Of a stretch of 64,000 nt of DNA, positions 8,755-18,547 are shown piece after piece. Made by a program: the position numbers and the translations under genes. The stretch's first letter is position 1, and every line of letters begins with the position of its first letter. The notes beneath the pieces were generated by a model, which was not told the DNA's origin, made no database searches, and saw only the letters and a list, made by a program, of their open reading frames with translations. The stretch is taken from NCBI RefSeq assembly GCF_025673445.1, contig NZ_JAOVQN010000002.1, positions 186,001-250,000 on the forward strand, in the 5' to 3' direction. The DNA is from Ruegeria_B marisflavi. GTDB taxonomy: Bacteria > Pseudomonadota > Alphaproteobacteria > Rhodobacterales > Rhodobacteraceae.

Positions 8755-10086
8755 ATGCCCGGACCTCGCCTGACCGATTTCTACTCTGATCTTGCCCTGC
8801 CCAAGCAGGTCGAGGTGGTTGTTATTGGTGGCGGCATCGTGGGGGTATCTGCCGCCTTGGAACTGGCTGAGCGGGGCGTATCGGTCCTGCTCTGCGAAAA
8901 AGGTCAGATCGGGGCCGAGCAGAGCTCGCGCAATTGGGGGTGGGTGCGGTTGGGTATGCGCGACCCGCGCGAGATTCCGCTGATGCAGGCCGCGCTGGAG
9001 ATCTGGGGCGGGTTGGATGCCCGGCTGGGCCGCAGCACCGGTTTTGTCCGCTCGGGTATCCTGTTTGCCGCGTCCGGGCGGCGTGACGCGGGAAATCTGG
9101 AACGCTGGGCGCGTCATGTGGACGGGCTGAGCACGCAGGCGCGGATGATCGAGGGCGGCGAGATCGCCACCTGCCTGCCGGGCCACCGCAATCCGCCGCG
9201 CACGGCGCTGCTGATGCCGCAGGACGGCCGGGCTGAGCCGCAATGGGCAGCCCCGGCGATTGCCGAGGGCGCGCGCGACCGGGGCGCACAGATTCTTACC
9301 GCCTGTGCGGTGCGATCTCTGGATGTTGAAGCGGGACGCATCTCGGGTGTCTACACCGAACGGGGCAGGGTGGCCTGTTCCGGTGTCATCCTGGCGGGTG
9401 GCGCGTGGTCGCGTCTCTTTGCGGGTAACGCTGGCATCTGCCTGCCGCAACTCAAGGTGCTGAATACGCTCCTTCGCAGCTCACCGGTCAACGGTTTGCC
9501 TGACACGGCGTACTGGTCGGACCGCTTCACCATCCGCCGCCGGGCCGATGGCGGCTTTACCATTGCCGACGGGACGCAGAATACGGTTGACCTGGTGCCT
9601 GACAGCTTTCGGTTGGCGCGCCGCTTCTTGCCCGCGTTCCGGCAGGAGTGGCGCTCGCTGCGTTTCCGCGTTTCGCGCCGCTGGCTGGAGGAGGCACAAT
9701 ATGCCCGTCACTGGTCGCCGTCTGACGTGACCCAGTTCGAACTGACCCGGATTCTCGACCCCGAGCCGTCGCAGAAACACATCCGTCATGCCTGGGCCGC
9801 TGCCCGGCACGCCTTTCCCGCGCTGGAAGGCGCGGAGATCATGCAAAGCTGGGCCGGGATGATCGACGTGACACCGGATGCCATTCCGGTCATCTCGAAT
9901 GTCGAGCAGATGCCGGGCCTCTACATCGCGACAGGCTTCTCCGGGCATGGATTTGGGATAGGGCCGGGCGCCGGGCGGCTGATCGCCGATCTGGCGACCG
10001 GCGAAACTTCGGTGGTCGATCCGTGGGAATTTCGCCTGTCGCGGTTCACCGACGGCAGCCGCATTGCGCCCGACCCGGGCTATTAA
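8755..10086 (+). CDS. FAD-dependent amine/amino-acid oxidoreductase (DAO family)
   Basis: 443 residues with an N-terminal Rossmann FAD motif GGGIVG (25-30) and the adenosine-binding acidic residue E48 in LLCEKG. The SSRNWGWVR stretch that follows is typical of a DadA/PuuB-like group common in roseobacters. The C-terminal GFSGHGFGIGPGAG motif closes the FAD site. It probably oxidises an amine or N-alkyl amino acid in the cytoplasm; the substrate is unknown. Its TAA stop interlocks with the stop of the convergent MBL-fold gene. Confidence 0.85.
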   Translation: MPGPRLTDFYSDLALPKQVEVVVIGGGIVGVSAALELAERGVSVLLCEKGQIGAEQSSRNWGWVRLGMRDPREIPLMQAALEIWGGLDARLGRSTGFVRSGILFAASGRRDAGNLERWARHVDGLSTQARMIEGGEIATCLPGHRNPPRTALLMPQDGRAEPQWAAPAIAEGARDRGAQILTACAVRSLDVEAGRISGVYTERGRVACSGVILAGGAWSRLFAGNAGICLPQLKVLNTLLRSSPVNGLPDTAYWSDRFTIRRRADGGFTIADGTQNTVDLVPDSFRLARRFLPAFRQEWRSLRFRVSRRWLEEAQYARHWSPSDVTQFELTRILDPEPSQKHIRHAWAAARHAFPALEGAEIMQSWAGMIDVTPDAIPVISNVEQMPGLYIATGFSGHGFGIGPGAGRLIADLATGETSVVDPWEFRLSRFTDGSRIAPDPGY

Positions 10087-11015
10087 CCCATCAACTGATA
10101 GCTTACCGGAACGAAGCGGAAGCCTTCGCCACGGGTCTCGACATAGCCAATCGCCGGGAACGGCATATGGTATCCGATCATCGGAACGCGGTCGGCAGCC
10201 AGCATGCCCAGGATATCGCGGCGCGAGGCGGTGGCCTGGGCCTTGTCCATGTCGAACATGACCTCCCATTCGGGATGCGCGAACGACCAAACATAATGGT
10301 TGGCCAGATCCGCCGTCAGCATGAGCCCTTGCCCGTCGCTCTCCAGCATGTATCCCATGTGGCCGGGGGTGTGGCCACGAGCGTCCACTGCAGTAACGCC
10401 GGAAACAACCGAGCCGCCCGGCTCGACAAAGGTCATCTTCTCGGCCAGCGGCGTCACGTTGGATTTCACCAGATCGCCAACCCGGTTACCGGCCTCTGCC
10501 TTTGACCAGAATTCGTATTCCGTGGTGCCGGTGACATAGCGGGCATTCGAAAAGGTCGGCGCGCCATCGGTCATCATGCCGCCGATATGGTCGGGGTGCA
10601 TATGGGTGATCACGACCACGTCAATGGCATCTGGGGACACGCCAGCCGCATCCAGCGCCTTGACGATACCGCCCTGGCCGAGGCCGGTATCAAACAGCAC
10701 CAGTTCCGCACCGGTATCGACCAGCGTCGGCGTGAAAAAGAACTGTGCCATGTCCGCAGGAATGAAATTCTCTGCCGATACCCGGGCGAAATCCTCATCA
10801 CTTGCGCCACCGCCAAAGATGCCTTTGGGATTGTCCCGGGGCAGGCTGCCGTCCAGCAAGGTGGTGATCCCGAACCCGCCCAGTTTGAACGATCGGGCAA
10901 TCGGCGCCGCTGCCTTGCCGCCATGCGCGGCAGCAAGCGCCGGTCTGGCGGCGGCCGCCAATGGAAGAGCGGATGCCCCCGCCAAGGCGGCGCGGCGCGT
11001 GAACTTGATAGTCAT
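10083..11015 (-). CDS. Tat-exported MBL-fold metallo-hydrolase
   Basis: 310 residues. An N-terminal twin-arginine signal (FTRRAALAGAS) and a hydrophobic Ala-rich stretch predict export to the periplasm. The metallo-beta-lactamase fold signature H138-x-H140-x-D142-H143 is intact, followed by a later GHTPGHMGY histidine and a DLANH aspartate, so a binuclear metal site is expected. It is similar in plan to quorum-quenching or glyoxalase-like MBL hydrolases, but the substrate is not deducible. It converges on the FAD oxidase with interlocked stops, which need not mean a shared pathway. Confidence 0.88.
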   Translation of the reverse strand: MTIKFTRRAALAGASALPLAAAARPALAAAHGGKAAAPIARSFKLGGFGITTLLDGSLPRDNPKGIFGGGASDEDFARVSAENFIPADMAQFFFTPTLVDTGAELVLFDTGLGQGGIVKALDAAGVSPDAIDVVVITHMHPDHIGGMMTDGAPTFSNARYVTGTTEYEFWSKAEAGNRVGDLVKSNVTPLAEKMTFVEPGGSVVSGVTAVDARGHTPGHMGYMLESDGQGLMLTADLANHYVWSFAHPEWEVMFDMDKAQATASRRDILGMLAADRVPMIGYHMPFPAIGYVETRGEGFRFVPVSYQLMG

Positions 11016-11133
11016 CGAAACACTCCCAGGGTTGAACGAACAGAGAAAAGCTTAGGTCGAACACCCGGTTCGGCAATGTGGGAAAATGCGCGGAGACCTG
11101 TGCAAGAATCGCAATGGCCCCTAAGGTGGTGTC

Positions 11134-11562
11134 ATGGTGACGAACAAGACGGTTCCCACAGGCGCGGACGTCGATCTTTTCCTGTCCGCGATTAGTCCGG
11201 AGGCGAGGCTTGCGGATGGCGTGCGTCTGGACGCCCTGTTTCGCGAGGTGACAGGTTTTCCGCCGGTGATGTGGGGGCCGTCGATGGTGGGTTACGGGCG
11301 ATATCACTATCGCTATGCGTCGGGGCGCGAAGGCGATTTCCTGGCCACCGGGTTCTCGCCCCGCAAGGCAGCGTTCAGTATCTATATCTTGCCGGGTTAT
11401 GCGGACTTCTCCGACATCCTTGCACGGTTGGGAAAACACAGGACCGGCAAATCCTGCCTCTACGTCACAAGACTGTCGGATATCGACCTCGATGCTCTGG
11501 CCGAGCTGATCGAGGCGGGGCTCGAAGATCTCGCCCGCCACTGGCCGGTCTTTCCGGCCTGA
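11134..11562 (+). CDS. DUF1801 (YdhG-like) domain protein
   Basis: 142-residue cytoplasmic protein with the DUF1801 layout: an N-terminal helix, VMWGPSMVGYGRYHYRYASG followed by FSPRKAAFSIYIL, and a C-terminal helix with the CLYVTRLSDIDLDAL motif. The fold belongs to the YdhG/frataxin-like group and has no proven activity. It lies 64 bases upstream of gltX on the same strand, so it may share a transcript. Confidence 0.85.
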   Translation: MVTNKTVPTGADVDLFLSAISPEARLADGVRLDALFREVTGFPPVMWGPSMVGYGRYHYRYASGREGDFLATGFSPRKAAFSIYILPGYADFSDILARLGKHRTGKSCLYVTRLSDIDLDALAELIEAGLEDLARHWPVFPA

Positions 11563-11625
11563 ACACCCGCGCCGCTGGACAAAATGCCGCCTCTGTGACA
11601 AGGGACGCGGCAACAGGAGATGTCC

Positions 11626-12951
11626 ATGACCACCACCCGTTTTGCCCCGTCGCCCACCGGCTATATCCATGTCGGCAATCTGCGCACCGCGCTGATGAAT
11701 TACCTGATCGCCCGCAAGTCGGGCGGCACCTTCATCCTGCGGATCGACGATACCGATCCCGAGCGGTCGAAAGAGGAATATGTCGACGCGATCAAGCAGG
11801 ACCTGGAATGGCTGGGCCTGCACTGGGACCGGGTCGAGCGGCAGTCCGAGCGGCTGGACCGCTATGCCGATGCGGCTGACAAGCTGCGCCAGATGGGCCG
11901 GTTCTATGAGGCGTTCGAAACGCCGACCGAACTGGACCTCAAGCGCAAGAAGCAGCTCAACATGGGCAAGCCGCCGGTCTATGACCGGGCCGCGCTGGAC
12001 CTGACCGAGGCGCAGAAAGATGCATTGCGCGCCGAGCGCGGCAATGGCGTCTGGCGGTTCAAGCTGGACCAGCAGCGGATCGAGTGGACCGACGGTATCC
12101 TGGGTGACATCTCGATCGATGCGGCCAGCGTGTCCGACCCGGTGCTGATCCGTGGCGATGGCCAGGTGCTCTATACGCTCGCCTCGGTGGTCGACGACAC
12201 CGATATGGGCGTCACCGACGTGGTGCGCGGCGCCGACCACGTGACCAATACCGCCACCCAGATCCAGATCATGGCGGCGCTTGGGTTCGATCACCCGCGT
12301 TTCGCCCATCACTCGCTGTTGACCGGCCCGCAGGGCGAGGCGCTGTCCAAGCGCCTCGGCACGCTGGCCCTGCGCGACCTGCGCGAACAGGGGGTGCAGC
12401 CGATGGCCCTGCTCAGCCTGATGGCGCGGCTCGGATCGGCCGATCCGGTCGAGATGCGGAACGACATGGCCGAGCTCATCGAAGGGTTCGACGTGACCCG
12501 GTTCGGGGCCGCGCCAACCAAGTTCGATGTGCAGGACCTGTTCCCGCTGACCGCCCGCTACCTTCAGGGGCTGCCTTTGTCATCGGTCGCCGATGCCGTG
12601 GCCGCTGCCGGTGTTTCCTCGGATCTGGCCGAGGCGTTCTGGTCCATGGCGCGCGAGAACATCACGACGCTGAACGATCTCGAAGGCTGGTGGATCCTGT
12701 GCCGCGACGGCGCCGAACCTCTGATCGAGGACGAGGACCGCGCCTTCATCGCCGAGGCCATGGCGCTGCTGCCCGAGGGTCCGTTCGACGGCGGGACCTG
12801 GGCGGCCTGGACACAGGCCGTGAAAGAGGCCACGGGCCGCAAGGGAAAATTCCTCTTCATGCCCCTGCGCAAGGCACTGACCGGGATGGAGCGGGGCCCG
12901 GAAATGGCAACGCTGCTGCCCTTGCTGCAAGTCATCCGCGCCCGCGGCTAG
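11626..12951 (+). CDS. gltX: glutamyl-tRNA synthetase, short form
   Basis: Class I synthetase that charges tRNA-Glu, and possibly tRNA-Gln if non-discriminating. PSPTGYIHVGN (residues 9-18) is the HIGH-type motif and LSKRLG (240-245) the KMSKS-type motif. At 441 residues it is shorter than the usual ~465-470, which fits the second GltX found in many alphaproteobacteria. ATG 11626 is chosen because AGGAG at 11615 is six bases before it; the ATG at 11620 abuts the AGGAG. Confidence 0.96.
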   Translation: MTTTRFAPSPTGYIHVGNLRTALMNYLIARKSGGTFILRIDDTDPERSKEEYVDAIKQDLEWLGLHWDRVERQSERLDRYADAADKLRQMGRFYEAFETPTELDLKRKKQLNMGKPPVYDRAALDLTEAQKDALRAERGNGVWRFKLDQQRIEWTDGILGDISIDAASVSDPVLIRGDGQVLYTLASVVDDTDMGVTDVVRGADHVTNTATQIQIMAALGFDHPRFAHHSLLTGPQGEALSKRLGTLALRDLREQGVQPMALLSLMARLGSADPVEMRNDMAELIEGFDVTRFGAAPTKFDVQDLFPLTARYLQGLPLSSVADAVAAAGVSSDLAEAFWSMARENITTLNDLEGWWILCRDGAEPLIEDEDRAFIAEAMALLPEGPFDGGTWAAWTQAVKEATGRKGKFLFMPLRKALTGMERGPEMATLLPLLQVIRARG

Positions 12952-12964
12952 GTTTGGAGCGAAG

Positions 12965-12995
12965 AAAAAAAGCGGTGGGCTGTTATGCCCGCCGC
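12965..12995 (-). terminator. intrinsic terminator of the gamma-glutamylcyclotransferase gene
   Basis: Directly after the minus-strand stop at 12998, a 9-bp stem (12972-12980 with 12987-12995, one G-T pair) is followed on the minus strand by seven U residues (A-run 12965-12971). The orientation of the U-run assigns it to the minus-strand gene, not to gltX. Confidence 0.85.
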
Positions 12996-12997
12996 GT

Positions 12998-13567
12998 TCA
13001 GGCCATGGTTTCGATGGTCGCCGAAACCGCCGCCAGATGGCTGTCGACAAGCGCCGTCTCGGACGGCTTCAAGACCTGATGCCGGGGATAGCGGGGCGCC
13101 GCGCGGTCGTTGATGATCGGCGCCTCCCAACCGTCTGTCGTGGCAAAGAAACGCTCTACCCCGGCCTCTCCGAAATGGCGCAGGTACCCTTGGACCACCA
13201 CGTCGATGTAACTCAGCAGGATGGGGTGCCGCGTGCTGGGCAGGCTCTGTTTTTCGGTGGCCACCGCATAAACGGCGATGTCGACCGGTCGGGTCAGGTC
13301 ATGTGACACCGCGCCGGTCACCGGAACCCGGTCATAGGCCCATTCGCGCGCATCCAGCGCCGCCCAGTCGTCATTTGGAACATGGGCGATCATACCTTCG
13401 ATCTCGCAATCGGGATCGGGGGTGGCCGTCAGAAACGCCACCTGGCGCAGATCGGTGTGCCGCCATCCCCGCCGCCATCCCTTCAGCCGCGCCGGTCGCG
13501 GGTCGGGAAAATCATGCGTCGTAAGGTTCACCAGGCTGCCGTAGCCAAAGAAATAAGGGTCTGGCAT
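12998..13567 (-). CDS. gamma-glutamylcyclotransferase-like protein
   Basis: 189 residues with the GGCT-fold signature FGYGSLV near the N-terminus and a central ALDAREWAYDRVPV region holding the candidate catalytic glutamate. Members cleave gamma-glutamyl compounds, releasing 5-oxoproline; ChaC-type enzymes act on glutathione. ATG 13567 is preferred over the frame's earlier start because the homology begins there. A strong terminator follows. It is divergent from nsrR and shares an upstream region with an FNR-type box at 13592, so it might respond to oxygen or redox state. The exact substrate is uncertain. Confidence 0.8.
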   Translation of the reverse strand: MPDPYFFGYGSLVNLTTHDFPDPRPARLKGWRRGWRHTDLRQVAFLTATPDPDCEIEGMIAHVPNDDWAALDAREWAYDRVPVTGAVSHDLTRPVDIAVYAVATEKQSLPSTRHPILLSYIDVVVQGYLRHFGEAGVERFFATTDGWEAPIINDRAAPRYPRHQVLKPSETALVDSHLAAVSATIETMA

Positions 13568-13591
13568 CGTCCATTCCGGAAAAACAAGCAA

Positions 13592-13605
13592 TTGATGTAT
13601 GTCAA
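13592..13605. promoter_or_regulatory. FNR/CRP-family box upstream of nsrR
   Basis: TTGAT-gtat-GTCAA matches the FNR/FnrL consensus TTGAT-N4-ATCAA at nine of ten positions. It lies 62 bases before the nsrR start and 25 bases before the divergent gene, a plausible site for oxygen or NO control. Confidence 0.65.
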
Positions 13606-13620
13606 ACAGGTTTTTCCGGG

Positions 13621-13641
13621 GATGTGCAATAAACCTGCATC
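13621..13641. promoter_or_regulatory. possible NsrR operator (autoregulation)
   Basis: GATG-N13-CATC, an imperfect palindrome resembling the outer parts of NsrR sites, ends 26 bases before the nsrR start. The inner positions are poorly symmetric, so this is tentative. Confidence 0.35.
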
Positions 13642-13667
13642 GAATATCCCATTGGGGAGGAACCCAC

Positions 13668-14114
13668 ATGCGCATCACCAAGCGGACCAACATCGCCGTT
13701 CGGCTGTTGATGTATTGCGCCGCCCATCAGGGTCGGCTTGTCACCAAGTCTGAAATCGCCGAAGTCTGCAACATCTCCGAAAACCATCTGGCGCAGGTGA
13801 TCAACCAGCTCAGCCAGCTTGGCTATCTGAACACGCAGCGTGGCCGCAACGGCGGGATGTGCCTGGGCATGCCCTCGGATGCGATCCGCATTGGCGAGGT
13901 CTTTCGCCATGTCGAAGGCAACCTGCCGATGGTCGAATGTTTTGCCGATGCCGACAACAGCTGCCCGCTGACCGATGCCTGCCGCCTGAAACTGGCGCTC
14001 AGGGATGCGGCACAGGCGTTCTATGCCTCGCTGGACGAGATCACCCTGGATGCGCTGGTCTGTGACAACACCGACTTGCTGAAGATCCTCAATCCCGTCG
14101 TGTGCGCCCGATAA
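13668..14114 (+). CDS. nsrR: Rrf2-family nitric-oxide-sensing repressor NsrR
   Basis: 148 residues. An N-terminal winged helix (MRITKRTNIAVRLLMYCA...) is followed by a three-cysteine cluster motif, C-x7-C-x5-C in VECFADADNSCPLTDACRL, the pattern of NsrR proteins such as that of Neisseria. NsrR binds an Fe-S cluster that NO destroys, which releases repression. The start at ATG 13668 follows GGGGAGG with eight-base spacing; earlier in-frame codons are rejected. An FNR box and a possible NsrR site lie upstream. IscR or RirA is less likely because the Cys spacing differs. Confidence 0.88.
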   Translation: MRITKRTNIAVRLLMYCAAHQGRLVTKSEIAEVCNISENHLAQVINQLSQLGYLNTQRGRNGGMCLGMPSDAIRIGEVFRHVEGNLPMVECFADADNSCPLTDACRLKLALRDAAQAFYASLDEITLDALVCDNTDLLKILNPVVCAR

Positions 14115-16639
14115 TCACTCGCGCGCGCGCAGCACTGCCGCAGAGCGGGCAGCCAGCGGCCGCCAGGCAAAGATCAGCCCGGCAGCCGTTGTCACGATGA
14201 CTCCACCAGCCACGATCATCAGGGCCGAAGGCCATATGATCGTAAAGCCGGTTTCAAAGACAAACGTACCAACCGCCCAGGCGCCCAGAAGCCCGGCCGA
14301 CAGGGCAATCGCGCCCGCGACAGCCCCCAGCAGGGCGCTGCGCAGCAGGAAGCTCCACAGGATAAGCCCGCGCGTCGCCCCCAGGGTGCGCAGGACCGCG
14401 GCCTCGTAGAGCCGCGCCCCCTGGCCAGCGGCGGCCGCGCCGATCAGGACCAGAAACCCGGTCAGCAGCGATGTGCCGGCCCCGTAAGAGGTCGCTGTCG
14501 CCAGCCCCGCCAGCACGTCCGATGCCCGGTCGATGGCATCGCGGACGCGGATTGCGGTGATGTTGGGATAGGCCGATGCCACGTCCCGCAGGATCGCGGC
14601 TTCGGCCCGCTCCTCGGCATAGACCGTGGCGATATAGCTGTGTGGGGCACCGGCGACCGAGGCGGGGTTCATGGTCATGACAAACCCCATACCGGCGGTC
14701 GAGAAATCCACTTCGCGGAATGACGCGATCGTGGCCTCGATATCCCGGCCCAGGATGTTGACCGTCAGCGTGTCCCCCAGGTGCAGCCCCAGTTCTTCTG
14801 CCTCTTCGGCGGCAAAGCTGATCAAGGGCGGGCCTGTGTATCCGGCGGTCCACCACTCCCCGGCGGTCAACCGGGTGGTTTTGGGCAGCGCTTCGGCATA
14901 GGTTATCCCCCGGTCGCCGCGCACCACCCAGTGGTTTCCCGCGACCTCTTGCGCCGGTTGGCCGTTGATCCGCGTGATGACGCCGCGCAGCATGGGTGCG
15001 CTCTCAACGCGGGTCACAGACGGATCCTCGTCCAGCCGCGCGTTGAACCCGTCGATCTGGTCCTTCTGGATATCGACAAAAAAGTACGATGGCGCCACAT
15101 CCGGCAGGTTGCCGGAAATGGCAACGCGCAGGTTGCCGTCGATCTGTCCGACGGCGGACAGAACCGACAGCCCCAGACCCAGCGACAGCATGACCGGGAA
15201 CGCGCCGCCGCGCCCGGTTGAAATGGCCGCCAGAGCCCAGCGCATCGCCGGTTTTCCGCGCACCAACGGGGCCGCGACCCGGGCCAGGAACCGCGCGGCG
15301 CCGGCCGCCAGCGACAGCAGGACCAAGGCGCCGCACAAGCCGCCAATGGTCCAGAGCGTCAGCCGGGCCGACCCGCTGAACCACATCGCCAATCCGACGA
15401 GCAGACCCAGTGCCGCCAGAATTGTCAGCAGATACGGCCAGCGCGGAAACCATGACGCCTGGCTGAGCGCCTCGCGAAAAAGGGTGGCGGCGCGAATGTC
15501 CTCTGTCCGGGCCAGCGGCCAGAGCGTAAAGATGAAAGCCGTCAGCAGACCATAGATCGCGGCCTCTCCCAGCGGGGCGGGGTAGATCGCAAAAACGGCC
15601 GGTACCGGTAGCTGCGCCGTGATCAACGGCGCCAGCAGCACCGGCACCAGCCCGCCAAGCACCAGCCCCAGAACGATCCCCAACAGCGAAAGCGCGCCGA
15701 TTTGCAGGAAATACAGCTGAAAGATCGTCCGCCTGTCCGCCCCCAATGTCCGCAAGGTCGCGATGGTGGCGGTCTTGTCGGCAAGATAGGTCCGCACGGC
15801 AACCGACACCCCGACGCCACCGACCGCAAGGCCGGACAGGCCTACGAGGATCAGAAAGGCGCTCAGCCGCCGTGTGAAATCGGCAATCCCCGGGGCGCCG
15901 TTCCGGGCGTCGGTCCACCGCATACCGGTTTCGGTGAACTGGCTCTTGGCCTCGTCCGCGGTCTGGCGCAGATCGGCCCCCTCAGGCAGGCGCAACCGGT
16001 ATTTTGTCGTGAACAACGTGCCCGGTTGCAGCAGGCCCGAACTGCCAAGATCACCCGACAGGACCAGCGTGCGCGGGCCCAGCGCGAACCCGTCCGCCAG
16101 TCCGTCGGGAATACTGCGGATTGTTGCGCGCAGGACAAACTCCTGCTCGCCCAACCGGAACCTGTCGCCCGGGTTCAGGTTCAGCCGGTCAGACAGCGCG
16201 CGTTCCATCGCCGCGCCAGGCAGCCCGTCGACCGTAGCGAATGCATCGGCGAGCGGCATGGGCGGATCCAGAACCACTTGCCCCAACAAAGGATAGGCCG
16301 CGTCAACCGCCTTGACCTGGGTCAGGGCTCGGTCTGCCGCATCGCCCGATCCGACAACGGCCATCGACCGGAAATCCACCAGTTCCGATATCTCGGCGCC
16401 CGTGCCTGCCATCCAGTCCCGTTCCGCATCGGTGGCAAAGCGATAGGTGAACCGCATCTCTGCATCGCCACCCAGCAGGGCTGCCCCCTCGCGCGCAAGA
16501 CCGGTCTGAATCGCACTGCGCACCGAACCGACGATGGCGATGGTGGCCACACCCAGAACAAGGCAGGCCAGAAAGATGCGGAATCCGCGCACGCCGCCAC
16601 GCAGGTCCCGCCGCGCCAGCCGAGCCGCAAGGCGCAGGC

Positions 16640-16643
<4 letters not shown>
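14115..16643 (-). CDS. ybbP: ABC transporter permease, FtsX/MacB family (YbbP-like)
   Basis: 842-residue membrane protein with two FtsX-type permease domains. There is a membrane segment near the N-terminus, a large periplasmic domain, a three-helix core near residues 260-400, further helices, a second periplasmic domain, and a final three-helix core at the C-terminus. ATG 16643 overlaps the ATPase stop (ATGA). YbbP with ATPase YbbA and divergent tesA is the arrangement seen in E. coli. Such permeases work as mechanotransmitters or lipoprotein/lipid extractors rather than importers. The substrate is unknown. Confidence 0.9.
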
Positions 16644-17335
<692 letters not shown>

Positions 17336-17384
17336 GGGCAGGCCTTCGTTAAGGATCACAATGGGATATGGAGTACAGGCTGGC

Positions 17385-18014
17385 ATGCGCAAGGTTCTTT
17401 TTGGGCTTATGTTGGGTGTTGGGGCTGTCCCAGTCGCCGCCGAACCGGTCGTGATCGCGGCATTGGGCGACAGCCTGACCCAGGGTTACGGACTGCCAGT
17501 CGATGACGGTTTTGTCCCCCAATTGCAGAACTGGGCACGCGCCAAGGGGGCGGATGTCACCCTGATAAATGCTGGCGTATCCGGCGATACCTCGGCAGGC
17601 GGCGCCGCCCGCATCGGCTGGACGCTGACGCCAGAGGTCGACGGGCTGATCGTCACCTTGGGCGGCAATGACCTGTTGCGCGGTCTTGCACCGGACATGA
17701 CCCGTCGAAATCTGACCGAAATTCTGAACACCGCGCAATCGGCCGACGTTGCCGTGTTGCTGATCGGAATGCAAGCGCCGGGCAATTACGGGGTGGAGTA
17801 CAAAAACACGTTCGATGCGATCTACCCCGATCTCGCAGATCAGTTCGATACGCTGTACGTGCCCAGTTTCTTTTCGGCTCTGGGTGAGGATCCGACCAGT
17901 TTTGTCGGGCTGATGCAGGGTGACGGCATTCACCCGAATGCCGAAGGGGTCAGCCGGATCGTCGAGGCCATAGGGCCTGCGGTGCTGGAGCTCATCGAAC
18001 GGGCGGAGAACTGA
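17385..18014 (+). CDS. tesA: periplasmic SGNH-type esterase/thioesterase TesA
   Basis: 209 residues with a signal peptide of about 19 residues (MRKVLFGLMLGVGAVPVAA). The SGNH blocks are visible: GDSLTQGY (S30 nucleophile), the Gly in INAGVSGDT, GGND, and the D-x2-H motif in GDGIHPNAEG. It hydrolyses acyl-CoA, ester or lysophospholipid substrates in the periplasm. Divergent from ybbAP as in E. coli. ATG 17385 is chosen because the signal peptide starts there. Confidence 0.93.
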   Translation: MRKVLFGLMLGVGAVPVAAEPVVIAALGDSLTQGYGLPVDDGFVPQLQNWARAKGADVTLINAGVSGDTSAGGAARIGWTLTPEVDGLIVTLGGNDLLRGLAPDMTRRNLTEILNTAQSADVAVLLIGMQAPGNYGVEYKNTFDAIYPDLADQFDTLYVPSFFSALGEDPTSFVGLMQGDGIHPNAEGVSRIVEAIGPAVLELIERAEN

Positions 18015-18078
18015 CCAAGCCGCCTGCGCCCGCACCATGTGGGCACGTGCAAACGGCAAGAACGGCAACAAGATGGTG

Positions 18079-18106
18079 CCAAGGGCCCGGTCAGGCGGAC
18101 CCTTGG
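18079..18106. terminator. hairpin between convergent tesA and the cold-shock gene
   Basis: CCAAGGG (18079-18085) pairs with CCCTTGG (18100-18106), extended inward by CCG/CGG with one bulged base on each side. There is no strong U-run on either strand, so termination is likely but not certain. Confidence 0.5.
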
Positions 18107-18119
18107 TCGTGTGTTCTGC

Positions 18120-18326
18120 TTAGAGCAGTTTCAGGTCAACTGCCGATTCCCGGCCGTCCCGGCCAGGTTTCAGCTCATAGCTGACCTTCTGATTGTCTGC
18201 GAGCCCGGTAAGCCCCGAACGTTCTACGGCCGAGATATGGACGAATACGTCCTTTCCGCCGCCTTCGGGGGCAATGAACCCAAAGCCCTTGGTGGTGTTG
18301 AACCATTTGACGGTGCCGGTGGCCAT
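18120..18326 (-). CDS. cspA: cold-shock protein, copy 1
   Basis: 68-residue single CSD protein with both RNA-binding motifs, KGFGFI and VFVHI, that binds single-stranded RNA/DNA as a chaperone. ATG 18326 follows AGGAG at nine bases; the ATG nine bases earlier abuts the AGGAG and is not used. It is closely similar to the second copy at 54665, differing mainly in the C-terminal half. The 5' leader holds a hairpin shared with that copy (18351-18370). Confidence 0.95.
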   Translation of the reverse strand: MATGTVKWFNTTKGFGFIAPEGGGKDVFVHISAVERSGLTGLADNQKVSYELKPGRDGRESAVDLKLL

Positions 18327-18350
18327 CGTCCTCATCTCCTGTAGTCTATT

Positions 18351-18370
18351 CTGCCCGCGACGTGCGGCAG
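18351..18370 (-). promoter_or_regulatory. conserved hairpin in cold-shock 5' leader, copy 1
   Basis: A short inverted repeat (CTGCCCGC...GTGCGGCAG on the plus strand) about 25 bases before the start codon. It recurs with small changes at 54895-54913 ahead of the second csp gene, so it is probably part of a structured, regulated leader. Confidence 0.5.
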
Positions 18371-18547
18371 GTCGGCTCGGTCAGTGCAACATCGAAAACT
18401 GAGCCTGTCAGGGAGCAGTGAGGTCGATAGCGTAACTTTGCAGAAATAAGAAATGCAGCCGGATTCCTCATTTTTCAAGAAAAATCGCACAGTCCCCTCA
18501 AGATACGCGGTAACCCGGCACTGCCCGGCGGCCGCCGCCATATCCAG

